Shown here: positions 21,755 to 33,154 of the stretch, in pieces
Layout of the letters: the number at the start of each line of letters is the position of its first letter
Position numbering within the stretch: the stretch's first letter is position 1
Assembly: GCA_013350335.1 (NCBI GenBank)
Contig: CM023540.1
Coordinates: forward strand, 60,178,962-60,242,961
DNA from: Chimonanthus salicifolius
Lineage: Eukaryota > Streptophyta > Magnoliopsida > Laurales > Calycanthaceae
Direction: 5' to 3'
Length of the DNA: 64,000 bases
Translations under genes and position numbers: made by a program
The notes under the pieces: model-generated
Databases searched by the model: none
What the model saw: the letters and a program-made list of their open reading frames with translations, nothing else
What the model was told of the DNA's origin: nothing

Positions 21755-21841
21755 CCCACCTCCACCTCACCAAGTGAGGTGGCGTGTGGACCAAGGATTG
21801 GTGGGGCCGGCCACCATGGTTGACTTGATCAACCATGGGTG
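21755..21841. promoter_or_regulatory. Paired U3 hairpins in LTR of A
   Basis: One hairpin has arms CCACCTCAC and GTGAGGTGG around a 3-nt loop. The second has arms CCATGGTTGA and TCAACCATGG around 5 nt. Both recur in the same order in all U3 regions present: about 5555-5632, 13388-13465, 33598-33675, 49190-49265 and 57199-57275. Confidence 0.75.
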
Positions 21842-22463
21842 GAATAATGGAGAGAAATCAATTAGATTGAAAGGAGACTAAATGGGGATTAATTAACCTA
21901 AGTTAAGGATTTAATTAATTACATTAATTAAGTTGGCCAAATGGTCAAATGGAAGACCAAAACCACCTTATCACAAGACACGAAAAACGTTGGCTAAGGT
22001 GGTGGTTTATCCCAACCACCACCACTAAACACATTAGCCCATGTTGGTTGGTGAGAGAATTAATAGTTGAGTGTAGTCTAAGGAACCAAAAGAAGATGGT
22101 TTTCAACTCATCTTTCAAATCCCACTCTTATCTCACTCTCTTCCTCTCTTTCTCCCTCTCATTTCTGTCCCCCACACTCAAGGAAGGAAGAAGAAAACTA
22201 AGGAGAAAAGAAGAAGAAGACTTAGAAGAAGAGAAGAAAAAACTCAAAACATAAGCCACCACTCCAAGATCAAGGCTTAGTATCTTCTTTCTCACCATCT
22301 CCTCCTCTCCCTCTCTCAAACACACCCCATGTTGGCCGAACCCAAGCATTGGGGATACCATTGATCAAGCTCATCTTGGCCGACCAACCAAGGAGAAGAA
22401 GAAGGAGAAAGGCCAAGGAGTCTAAGAGGACAAAGAAAAGTCGGAGGAGCCGTCGGATTGTAG

Positions 22464-22465
22464 GT
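22464..22465 (+). promoter_or_regulatory. Putative 5' splice site in LTR of A
   Basis: TTGTAG|GTATCT, preceded by TCGGAGGAGCCGTCGGAT. It sits 1,082 bp from the LTR start, the same place as in the other LTRs. Confidence 0.45.
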
Positions 22466-22690
22466 ATCTCTAAACAAGATATTAAGTTTTTATGGTTTAA
22501 AATTGGAATCCATTTCTTAGATGGTGGCCAAAAATATCATGGGCCTTGGATTTAAAATCCATCCAAAAGATGAAGTGAGAAATGGACAAAATGGGAAGGG
22601 GAGATTAAGAAAAATAAATGGATGTATAAAGGACATTATGTATTAATTAAGCATGGATGTATGTAATTTTTGGAAAGAACCATGGACCAT

Positions 22691-23794
22691 AGGGTTCGGC
22701 CATGTAGTATGACCGAACCCCATGGTAGGTGATTAAGTGATTTTAATGAGGTTATAAAGAATGGAAGCCATGGAGGATGATTTATGATTGTTAGGGTTTT
22801 AATGATTAAATGTGGCAATTTTTAAAGGAATTGTAAATGAGGAAATTTATGGGAGATGTGAATGATTTTTAATGGCCTAAAAAGGCATGGATGAGGATGA
22901 ACCCTATGGTAATGTAATGGTGGTTTTAAATGGGTTTAAAAGGATGGAGAACATGGAGTAATGTATTAATGAATTGGAGGCTTAAAAGGGTCAAATGTTT
23001 GTAAAATTTAAAGGGATCTTAGTGAAGAAAATCATGGAAGGTATTAATGATTTTTAATGGCCTCAAAGGTGGTAGAGGAAGATGAACCATGAACCATGGG
23101 TTCGGCCATGGTGTATGGCCGAACCCTATGGTGATGTATTTGGAATTTTAATGGGTGTAAAATATGAAAAAAATAATGGAGAATATTGGTAGCCTTGATG
23201 GACCCAAAAATATACTTAATGATGATTTAAAATGGTGATTTAAAGGTATGATTTAGACCCCCTCATGGAGGGACATATTTTGAATCTTAATGTGGTAAAT
23301 AGGCCTAAGAAAATGGGTAAAAGACATCATGGGTTCGGCCATGGTGTATGGCCGAACCCATGACCCATTTTACAAGCCAATTGATGGGCTAAGTATGGAC
23401 CTAAGTATGTGATTAACTAATGGGATTAGGGTAATTAAGTGGCTGATTTTTGATGATGTTGTGTCATGGCTAATGAGTCATTAAAGGATCCAAGTCTATG
23501 GATCAATTATGGGCCTCAGAATGGAGGAATGAAATGAGAACTTAACCATGGAGGAAGAGTGGCAAAACCGTAAATAATTGCCAAATTCAAGAACCATGGG
23601 TTCGGCCATGGTACATGGCCGAACCCCATGGGAGATGATCATGGACTTAGGGGCTCTAAGTAACAACCTTATGTGTGATTAATAAAGCCTAGGGTGCTGG
23701 TTTTTAGACCCATGTAATTAAAATAATTAATGGATTAAATGGGACCCACAAACCTAGTTAGTGAGGTTCGGCCATGGTGTATGGCCGAACCCCG
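22691..23794. repeat. GGTTCGGCC near-palindrome array, 5 copies (A LTR)
   Basis: Copies at 22691-22722, 23097-23128, 23331-23360, 23598-23628 and 23764-23794. The arms are nearly perfect while the spacing (about 166-407 bp) and the sequence between them vary. Confidence 0.9.
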
Positions 23795-24188
23795 CTAAGG
23801 TATGATTAATGGATTTAAATGGTTTAAAACATGGGCTGATTATTCGTATCTAATAAGGTATCGGATATTGCAAGCGGTGCGCGTATCGTTGACCGGATTA
23901 TCGGACGGAAACGTAAGAGGACATTAGTCGGTATTCGGTAGGATTCCAACCTTATTGTAAGCCGTGATTATGTGTGTATGGATGCTTTATTAATTTATTT
24001 TAGTAATCATGTGATATGTTTATGATGAGTTTTTAGACTATGATTTATATATAATATATGACAAATTGCAAGGCAATGAAATATATGTTAAGGTTATGAA
24101 TTCTATATTAAGGCTATGACTTATATATATAACATAGCATAATGCATCTACATCTCATGCATGGCATGGGCGGGAAAATAATGAATTC

Positions 24189-24510
24189 GGAGTCCATGCT
24201 CCGTTGGGGCGACCGAGAAGCAAACATGGGGATAGCCTGAGGTGCTATAACCGGAGTCCATGCTCCGTCAGGGCGACCGAGAAGCAAACATGGAGATAGC
24301 CTGAGGTGCTATAACCGGAGTCCATGCTCCGTCGGGGCGACCGAGAAGCAAACATGGGGATAGCCTGAGGTGCTATAACCGGAGTCCATGCTCCGTCGGG
24401 GTGACCGAGAAGCAAATATGGGGATATCTTGATTTTGTTGAGATATAACCGGAGTCCATGCTCCGTCGGGGCAACCGAGAAGCAACCATGGGGATACCTT
24501 GAGGAGGCTT
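24189..24510. repeat. 64-bp tandem repeat, five copies (A LTR)
   Basis: The GGAGTCCATGCTCCG core starts at 24189, 24253, 24317, 24381 and 24451 (periods 64, 64, 64, 70). Each unit also contains GTCGGGGCGAC, another small hairpin. Open frames crossing the array on the minus strand arise from its period and are not genes. Confidence 0.92.
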
Positions 24511-25202
24511 TGCCATTAAAGGGGATATTATATATGATTGGAAAAAGGACATTGTACAACGGTGAGGATGATGGGTGGGACTCATGACATAGACACCCAT
24601 GGCATGGCATTGATTTTATGGTTTTCATTATATTATTATCTATGTGCTTGTTATCACTAATCCATGTGTTAGCCCTACTCGGAGTCCTACTGGGCGCGTT
24701 GTCTAACGCCCTACTTCTACCCTTGCTGATGACGCATGAGATGGCGGAAACGAAGAACGAGGATGGGAGCCAAGCTTAGGAGCTTGGGGAAGCGAGCTAC
24801 TTAGTTTATTTAAGTTTTATTTTGGAAATGTAATTTGAGTAGTGTAGCTCGTCGGACTGTATAATTTATATTTCTTACTATGGTTTGGACTTTACTTTTG
24901 GATGTTATCATTTTTAGGTAATCTAGTATTTAAATGATGTATCTTCCCTGCTATCTAAAATTTGTAGGATAGTCTCTATTATGATTCTGCACTTAGTTTA
25001 ATATTCCGCAAGCTTACTTCTACGTGTGAACCGTTCTTCGTGGACTTAGTTTCACCCACATGTAGGGTTGGCCAGTTTAGGGCCGGGCTTTAGAAGCTCG
25101 GACTTAACTCGCGTCGTGACGTCCCGCACCTTTGTCACTCTTCTTTTAAAAAAAAATAAAAAATTAGACTCTGATTTTAGTGAAAAAGGGACGGGCGTTA
25201 CA

Positions 25203-25617
25203 CTTCTCAGCACACATCACTTTGCATGTTGATTATCTTATTTTACACATTGAGCACAAGCATCGATAATCAAGAAATATGCAAAGGGATATAAACTTAG
25301 TGTGATCGTTTAAAGAAATTATAAACAATTTATCAAACTAAACAAATCTCTTGATTAATATCCGTTGCACTTATACTCAAAAGAATCAGGAAATTTGTAA
25401 ACACCATGGAAACTGGGACTGATCTATTCACCCCCCTTTAGGGTCAATCATTCTAACTCCCAAAGGGAAGTTTCACCACTATTAAAACAATATAGCCTCA
25501 GGACGATGCAATCACCAACCCACGATCCATCGCCAATGGATGAGTACCATCAATTATGGCACACGATCAATCGTGGAGTGACCGTTTTTGAAACGTTGGA
25601 TTGCATTTAATGCACAA
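25203..25617. repeat. Copia LTR fragments (M) flanking element A
   Basis: The stretch ending 'gatctattcaccccc' (about 25425-25440) matches the end of Copia LTRs in the window (14760-14770, 34155-34170). From about 25480 the sequence carries CGAT/ATCG words and the 'gcatttaatgc' stretch also found in the H LTR (about 36947). No coding sequence. A probably inserted into this Copia LTR; only the right flank is visible. Confidence 0.55.
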
Positions 25618-25913
25618 TGATAAGTCCATAAATTTTACATATTTTACACCTAAAATTATTAGTGTTAGTATCTCATATTAATTAATTTTATCTAATTAGT
25701 GTGTTTTGTGTGTTTTTTGGATAGGGTATTTTCTAAACCTAAAGATGGCCTAATTAGGTAAACTTGATGGGTTTTCTCAGCTTAGACTATACTCAGAATA
25801 ATGGAATTAAAAGCGGCATGTATCTCAAAAGGTTGTGGAAGAACTCAAAGATACCACTTGCCCAGTGGCCATTCAGTGGTTGGTTGAGCTAGTTGTTTAT
25901 TGGCACTTAAATA
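25618..25913 (+). repeat. LTR-like segment L, left part
   Basis: Begins TGATAAGTCC after 'gcacaa', in the AT-rich style of the start of some other plant Gypsy LTRs. Interrupted at 25914 by J. The continuation is probably in 28510-29230. The assignment is tentative. Confidence 0.35.
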
Positions 25914-28509
25914 TGTAACACCCTGAAAGTTTAAGACTTATAGATCAAGGTGATTAACCATTGATCGAGATTAAGGGTGACTTAATTAAGTAACTAAGAG
26001 GGATTAAACATGATTTAATCAGGTTATTAAATTAATTTAAGAATATCTAATGAGATGGATCTTAATGAATAAAAATTAACTAATGAAATTGTGCCACGTA
26101 AACGATGATGTGGCGAGAGGAGGTGAAGTGGTTGCCACATGGCAAGATGATACCCTCAACCACCATCACCTTTGCATTAAATGCAAGGCTAATACTACAC
26201 TCCACCACCACCCACCCTCTTTGACTAAAGAGGAGAGAGAAATGAGCAACGACGCATTCCTCTCTCATTCTCCTCTCCATCGACTCCTCTCTTTTCCTCT
26301 CCATGCGGCACTCTCCTTCCTTTCTCCACGTCCATTACCAATGCCTTAAGAAAAAAATAAAAGAGAGAGATAGAATATCTGAAGTAAAAGGAGCTTTCCT
26401 CTCCTCCTCTCCACCACTCGGTGGTACCCTCCTCTTCCCTCTCCTCTTCCCTCTCCTCTCTTCTCCATCTTCAAAACCAAAGGAGATAAGGAAGAAGAAA
26501 GATCCGAAAGCAAGGGAGAAAAGAAAGAAGAAAATAAGCAAGGAGAAGCATCAAAACCACGAATTTGGGCTCTTCATTGAATGAGGAAACTCAGATCTAA
26601 AGCTCCACACCTACTCACAACGAAAATCCCCCAACTTCAAAGGTATGTAAAATGTAGTTGATTTATACAATGAAAATCTCAATGGGATGGAATAGGGCTA
26701 GATAAATCATGTTAGGAGAGACTTAGAAGTAGTATAAAAACAACATGGGTTGAAGAAAATCGAAGTGGGGAAGACATGCAAAATCTAGAAATAATCACAT
26801 CTGTCGTGACCCACGACTCATTACCAAAAGGCGATGGGTTGTGGGACAGCAAGACAATAGATCACCGTAGGCGATGCATTGCCCTAGAAAACTGAACAAT
26901 CCAAGGCGAAGCATCGTATACTCACGATAGGTCTAGAGGCTCCAAGCGATACATCGCCAAATGATGATAGGATCGGTAAAAGATGGGAAAAAAATAGAGC
27001 AGGAATAATACCATGTCTCGCGATGGATCGTGGTGACGACACATCGCGAGAAGGTCCAACGATGCATCGCCAGATGGCGATGGGTCATCCCTATCCAAAC
27101 TCAGATTTTCCATTTAAGTTCGAATGTTCCGGGACCCAATCCTCCTGTTCAAGTGTGATTCCTAAACACTAGTTAAGACCCTTATAAGTCTAAATTAGTA
27201 GGGCAAGTAATCAAATTAAAAGGATTATGCATGATTATGATTAGAGACCTATGTTTATGTGTGGAATTGAAAAGAATGTTATAGTTTCGCAAGATTCAGT
27301 GGGTGATACACAAAACAAGTCTTGGGATTCACTTAGGCTTTAAGTGGGCTTCAAATGATTAACCCTTAGACCTGGACCTATACATACATAAATGTAATTA
27401 GAAGATTCTTGCATGATAATGACACAAATATTATGTGTTGACACATGTATTTAAACATAGAATCGAGAGTATCCCCGACATTGTACGGACTAGTTCAAGG
27501 ACCAAATTTCTCCACCGATCATCTCCATTCAAGTAGGTTTTCCTACATCTTTGAAGTACCAAGTGATAATATAAATATATGCTTGAATAAAAGTTGTATG
27601 ATTTCTTTTGAAAGCATGTTTTGAGGAAGAGTAGTTAATGCGTACTTTTGAGTATGGAAAAATGTAAATTGTTCTATACTTGATAGAATGGATTTGACAT
27701 CATTTCATAGCCATGTGTTTCATGCATTTGCATGAGATGGGAAAAGCATGCACCGAAACAAAGGGATGACATACTTTGATCTTGAAAAGATATTTATATA
27801 CATATGAATTGATTAACCATTTATTTGGCCGCGCCCATGAACACAAATTATGGCATACTAATTGGGAAGAATGCTCCAGGGTCAGTAGAAGTCCCAAAAC
27901 CTGCGTAGGAGTATAGGTGTGTAGCACTTCCCCTGTAGTCCTGGTTAAATGCTAGTATTGGGTAGTAGCTCCCAGCTGGTGCCTCGGGAAAGTTACGGAC
28001 ATAAATGACCAATGTTTATAACCGTTGAATGAGAAAGATAGATGGACCAATGCATGGGGCATGGACAGATGTGCATCAAATTCATGTCAACATGGCAACA
28101 TGCATCAAGTTGAATTCGAAGTACATTTGAGAATGCTATGATTTCATGTACAACAAAGAGAAATCATAGAAGAGAAGGAAAATGATTTGCTACATACTGA
28201 GAAAGAGGAAGGCTAAGCTGACGGTGAGGAAATAGAATAAGAAAATCTGCTTGTACTGTGTGATTGAGAATAAAAGGAGATACAAAAAGAAGATTAAATA
28301 GAGGAATGATCGAGTTTAGAATACAGTGGCCGATTGAATTAAGAAATGAAAGAATAAGATGAGGAAAGGTTCCACACAGTGATAAAACTTAGCAACCCAT
28401 GTTATTATAAACTGGGCACCGCACAACAGAGGGGTTGGCCCACACAGGACAACACAGTGGAGAAGGTCGAGACAGTGGCTGGAGCGCTTGGAAGCTTCGA
28501 CGTCAATCA
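25914..28509 (+). repeat. LTR-like segment J (Gypsy type), right boundary uncertain
   Basis: Starts TGTAACACCCTGAAAG, a common Gypsy LTR start. A pyrimidine/purine-rich leader (about 26265-26550) is followed by a donor-like CAAAG|GTATGT at 26643, then CGAT-rich sequence with repeated GATGCATCG-like words (26810-27090), then about 1.4 kb with no recognisable feature (27116-28500). It parallels the Tekay LTR layout but lacks the GGTTCGGCC palindromes. No target duplication could be matched at the right end. Confidence 0.4.
26810..27090. repeat. CGAT/ATCG-rich palindromic cluster
   Basis: Repeated words such as GGCGATG, CGATGCATCGCC, CGCGATGGATCG and CATCGC on both strands within about 280 bp of otherwise AT-rich DNA. 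Similar words occur at 25480-25580 and 35850-36005. Confidence 0.6.
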
Positions 28510-29249
28510 GGTTATATTTTTCATGTTTGTTTTAATTTTTTCATGATGTTTCGCTAATTTTTAGTACTGAGGTTGAAAAGGAAGCCCCATTAATGAAATA
28601 ATGTTCTTTTATTCGTTTATTTAATTCCATATATGTGTGTTTGATTATTTATGATTTTGACTTCATTAGATTAATTAAATATTAATTATTTTTACCATTA
28701 ATATCATGTATTTTTGGTAGTTAATAATATTATTAAAAAATTAATTAAAGGCTTGGCATTCTAAGTGATAAGAAAGTAAAACTCTTTGATTCATTGTTTT
28801 CTTTAATTTTAATTTAAATACACTGGATGCTTAGATTAGTCCCTTTGATCTATTGTCTTTTGAATTAAGATAGGATACATTCAACGCTTAGAATTTACAC
28901 TTTTAAGTGAAGGAAAATCAATTTTTGAACACCATATTTATGCACTTGAAAGGTTTAAATCTTTAAAAATTGGGAATTAATAAATAAATAATTGGAAGAT
29001 TATGGATTTAATGGTCGTGGAATCCTGATACCTTAGTAATTCCTCTCATATTTAATCTCCATTTTTAGTTGTTTTAATTAATTTTGAAATTTCAATTCAA
29101 TCATTCTCCTTAAAAATTGTTAACGAGGTTAAGGTTAAAATATTAGGCTTTTTAATTTGTTTTCCCGTTCATTCTAAAATCAAGTCCTTGTGGGTTCGAT
29201 TTCGCACTTGTATATCTCTATACTCCAAGCCGAAAATCAGGGTCTTTGG
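28510..29249 (+). other. AT-rich segment, probable continuation of L
   Basis: Very AT-rich and non-coding. The stretch 'ccttgtgggttcgatttcgcacttg' near 29187-29211 resembles the U5 end of some plant Gypsy LTRs (Athila/TAT-like). No open frame of note. Confidence 0.35.
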
Positions 29250-29685
29250 GTCAACACATGGATTAGTATAACAAAAACACATAGTTATAAATAATATCAA
29301 AACCATGCAAGTCAACGCCATGCCATGGGTGTCATATGCCATGAGTCCCACCAATCATCCATATCACCATCACATAGTATCCTCTTGATGGAAAATGCAC
29401 ATCAGGGTATCCCCACTGTATGCCTTATCGGACGCCCCGAACGGAGCGTGGACTCCGGTTACAATTCCAACATAATATCCCTCTTGATAGATAATGCACA
29501 TCAAGGTATCCCCACCTTTATTTATCGAACGCCCCGACGGAGCGTGGACTCCGGTTACATCTCCAATTATAGTACCCCTCTTGATGGATAATGCACATCA
29601 AGGTATCCCCATGTTTGTTTATCGGTCGTCCCGACGGAGCATAGACTCCGGTTACAATTCAAACATAATATCCCTCTCTTGCGCT
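29250..29685 (-). repeat. Tekay LTR scrap with three hairpin units
   Basis: Matches the interior of the Tekay LTRs ('caacacatggattagt' at the left). It carries CTTGATGG-type units starting near 29391, 29480 and 29576 (period about 90-97), each followed by GCCCCGACGGAGCGTGGACTCCGG-like sequence. Both ends are truncated, so it is a fragment without LTR termini. Confidence 0.7.
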
Positions 29686-30473
29686 TGTGAGTAAATATAA
29701 ATTTAAAACTTTTTATTGCAAAACAAGCAATGGTCATATTGGTGGAGAATCTTTTTGAACCACCACGATTGCATCGTGAGGACAATTAAACGTCCGCGTC
29801 GAAAATTTCGAGCTATCTATTTACATTCTGGATTTTGTTGAGGGTGAGAGCTTTCACTTGTGCTGAGAAAATTTAAAGAAAATCTTTGAGACTCCACACG
29901 CCCCTAACACTCTCTCTAAAGTTCATTTGTGGAAAAACTTTTAGAGATCCAATCACCCTTGTTGATTGAGATTAAGAGAGAAAAAAAATCTAGATCTAGG
30001 ATTCAAACTTGTACATCTACAATACTAGGAACCCTCTCCCTATCTTGTGATTGCTCCATACAAAGGTACATCTTCATCATCAACAAGATCAAAGGGAGAG
30101 GTCTTCAAGAAACACAACTTCATCAAAGCTTGATCTTCAAAGACAAGTGTTTCTTTGTGTTTTTATTTTCAAACATCATTTGTGAAGTGGACTAGATCAT
30201 TGGATCAAACCATTATAAAAAATAGAGGAATAAGGATGTAGACCGGTGTCGGTTGAACCTTTCAAAATTAGGATTGTGTAGGTGAAATTACTATACTATT
30301 AGTGAGGGTGTAATTCCCCACTTAGTGAATTTGGGAGAGCCCAAGATTGGGTGAGTCCAACAGTGGATATAGGTTTATTAAACCGAAGCACTATAAATTT
30401 GGTGTCCATTTGTTTGATATCATGTTTGTGTGAATCTGAAATTAATTGGCACATCTCTTGTTCACACAACACA
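29686..30473 (+). repeat. Left LTR of H, part before solo LTR I
   Basis: From about 30180 it matches the R/U5 part of K (18410-18620): 'gtggactaga', 'gaacct', 'ttgggagagccc', 'caacagtggat'. The LTR start is missing or unrecognised near 29686. The LTR continues at 34067. Confidence 0.6.
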
Positions 30474-31641
30474 TGTAACGCCCGCCCCTTTTCACTAAAA
30501 TCAGAGTCTATTTTTTTTTTTAAATATTAAGAGTGACAAAGGGCGCGGGACGTCACGACGCGAGTTAAGTCCGAGCTTCTAAAGCCCGGCCCTTAACTGG
30601 CCAACCCTACGTGTGTGTGGAACTAAGTCCACGAAGAACGGTTCACACGTAGAAGTAAGCTCGAGGAATATTAACTAAGTGCGGAGTTATAATAGAGTCT
30701 ATCCTACAAATTTTAGATAGCAGGGAAGTGACATTCATTAAATTACTAAAATAATTCAAAAACATAATGTCCAAAATAAAATCCAAACCATAGCAAGTAA
30801 TCTGAAATATTACAATCCGACGAGTTAAGCTACTCAAATTACATTTCAAAAAATAAATTTAAATAAACTAAGTAGCTCGCTTTCCCAAGCTTCTACGCTT
30901 GGCTCCCGTCTCGTCCTTCGTTTCCGCCATCTCCTACGTCATCAGCTAGGGTAGAAGTAGGGCGTTAGACAACGCGCCCAGTAGGACTCCGAGTAGGGCT
31001 AACACATGGATTAGTGATAACAAGTACATAGGTAATTATATAATGAAAACTATAAAATGAATGCCATGCCATGGGTGTCTTATGTCATGTGTCCCACCCA
31101 TCATCCATACCATCATGATGCCATATCCCCCTTGATGGAAAAACCTCATCATGATATCCCCATGTTTGCTTCTCGGTCGCCCCGACGGAGCATGGACTCC
31201 TGTTATAGCACATCAGGCTATCCCCATGTTTGCTTCTCGGTCGCCCCGACGGATCATGGACTCCGGTTTCTTTATTTTCCCGCCCATGCCATGCATGAGA
31301 TGTAAATGCATTATGCTATGTAATATATATAACTCATAGCCTTAACATATAATGCATAACCTTAAAATGTAATTCATATCATTAACATATAATTCATAGC
31401 CTTAAAACCCATCATAAGACAAATCATATAATTATCAAAATAAATCAAAGGAACCATCACATAATCCATGGCTTACAAAAAGGTAGGAATCCTACCAAAT
31501 ACCAACTAGCGTCCCTTTACATTTTCGTTCACAAATCCTGGTTACCCAAACGCGCACCGTTTACGATGTCCGGTACCTTATTACATATGAATAATCAGCC
31601 CATGTTTTTAACCATTTAAGTCCATTAATCATACCTTAGCG

Positions 31642-32726
31642 CGGTTCGGCCATACACCATGGCCGAACCTCACTAACTAGGTCTGTGGGTCCCATTTAAT
31701 CCATTAATTATTTTAATTACATGAGTCTAAAAATTAGTAACCTTAGACTCCATAAATCAGAAATTAAGACTATTACTTAGAGCCCTTAAATCCACAACAT
31801 CCCCCATGAGGTTCTGCCATGTACCATGGCCGAACCCATGGTTCTTGAATTTGGCCATCATTTACAGTTTTGCCACTACCCTTCCATGGTTAAGTTCTCA
31901 TTTTATTTCTCCATTCTTAGGCCCATAATTGATCTATAATCTTGGATCCATTAATGACTCACCAATCATGAGATACAACCATTAAAAATCAGCCATTATC
32001 TTAACCTAATTCCCATTAATTAAAGCATATGCATAGACCTTAATCTTAGCCCATCAATTGGTTCACAATTGGGTCATGGGTTCGGCCCTGTACCATGGCC
32101 GAACCCATGATGTCTCTTCCCTATTTTTTCTTGGACCTAATCACAACATTTAGGTCCACCATAAGTCCTTCCATGAAGGGGTTTAAATCACACATTTAAA
32201 CCATCATTCTTAATCATACTTGAGTCCATTAACTTAGCCACATTCCCATTTATTTTTCATGGTTTCCAAAAATACTTAATCCATCAAATCTTCCCATGGG
32301 GTTCGGCCATGATGGTCCATGTTTTACAACTATTTTCACCTCTTTAAACATTACTTACTACACTTAAAAATCCATTTAAAACTATCAACATTCTTAATCA
32401 TTTTTCCATCTTTCCATATTTTATACCCATTAAATTTACCAACACATTACCATAGGGTTCATTCCCATCTACCGTTCTTTTTGAGGCCATTAAAAAATCA
32501 TTTTCATCTCCCATGATTCTCTCATTTAAAACCCCTTTACAAAATCACTAACATTTAATCATTCAAAATCTTTAAAACCATTAATCATATTCCATGGTTT
32601 CCATTCTTCAAGACCTCATTAAAATTCTTAATCACCTACCATGGTTTTAATCCTAAAAATCCCATTAAACATTCCTTGATTACCTACCATGGGGTTCGGT
32701 TCGACCATACTACATGGCCGAACCCT
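31642..32726. repeat. GGTTCGGCC near-palindrome array, 4 copies plus half sites (solo LTR I)
   Basis: Copies at 31642-31670, 31809-31839 and 32078-32107, and a longer variant with a duplicated arm near 32694-32726. A half site lies near 32300. All fall between the donor-like site (32973) and the conserved block near 31545-31575. Confidence 0.85.
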
Positions 32727-32972
32727 ATGGTCCATGGTTCTTTCTAAAAAAATCATCACCTCTCCATGTTTAAATAAAATTTTAATACATAATACCCTTA
32801 AAGCATCCTTTATTTTTTCTTAACCTAATTTACCCACTTTGTCCATTTTTCACTTCATCTTTGGATGGATTTGAGATCCAAAGCCCATGATGTTTTGGCC
32901 ACCATTAAATCCAAGAAATGGATCCCAAATCTTAAACCTTAAGAAAATCTAACCTCTTATTTAGAAATACTT

Positions 32973-32974
32973 AC
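32973..32974 (-). promoter_or_regulatory. Putative 5' splice site in solo LTR I
   Basis: The minus strand reads GGATCT|GTAAGTATTTC, 1,087 bp from the LTR 5' end, preceded by CGGAGGAGCCGTC. Confidence 0.5.
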
Positions 32975-33117
32975 AGATCCGACGGCTCCTCCGACTTTTC
33001 TTTCTCCTCTTGGATTCCTTGGCCTCCTTTTTTCTTCTTCTCCTTTGTTGGTCGGCCAAGATGTGCTTGACCCAGTGAAAAACTCCAATGCTTGGTTCGG
33101 CCAATGATGGAGTAGAT

Positions 33118-33118
<1 letters not shown>

Positions 33119-33150
<32 letters not shown>
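33119..33150. repeat. (AG)n microsatellite in leader of solo LTR I
   Basis: About 15-16 AG dinucleotides within the leader (CT-rich on the minus, transcribed strand). Confidence 0.95.

Positions 33151-33154
<4 letters not shown>

Larger units (their letters stand above)
1..25202 (+). mobile_element. Element A: Ty3/Gypsy Tekay-type chromovirus, 5' LTR outside window, split by K
   Basis: Domains appear in the order gag, CCHC knuckle, aspartic protease, (17 kb insertion), RT, RNase H, integrase, polypurine tract, 3' LTR. This is the Ty3/Gypsy order. The long LTR and the integrase C-terminus ending in a chromodomain-like WERHGNEETTWE stretch place it with Tekay/Del chromoviruses. Removing K (1658-18779 plus one CAGAC copy) joins the protease frame to the RT-side sequence. 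The element is dead: it has several stops in gag, a 1-nt insertion in RT, and an integrase deletion. The 5' LTR would lie left of position 1, so its age cannot be read from an LTR pair here. Confidence 0.9.
21382..25202 (+). repeat. 3' LTR of element A (3,821 bp)
   Basis: TGTAATAGCC...GGCGTTACA. Its parts in order are: U3 with GGCCCA/TGGGCC motifs and two hairpins (21755-21841), a purine-rich leader (about 22180-22450), a donor-like GTATCT at 22464, five GGTTCGGCC palindromes (22691-23794), a conserved block ending CAAGCGGTGCG near 23871, a second GTAAGAGG motif near 23912, a 64-bp tandem array (24189-24510), and a conserved end region (24660-25202). Confidence 0.9.

Noticed and set aside
22691..23794. 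Palindrome array considered as a CRISPR-like repeat-spacer array
   Set aside because: Plant retrotransposon context, irregular spacing of about 160-400 bp, no cas genes, and spacers are AT-rich LTR sequence.
24245..24628. Minus-strand open frames across the 64-bp tandem array
   Set aside because: A 64-bp period gives repeating shifted peptides; no protein family, and the region is LTR.
29187..29211. GGTTCGA-like sequence considered as a tRNA T-arm or Pol III B box
   Set aside because: No matching acceptor, D or anticodon arms. The GGTTCGG words in the LTRs likewise lack the conserved A of the B box.
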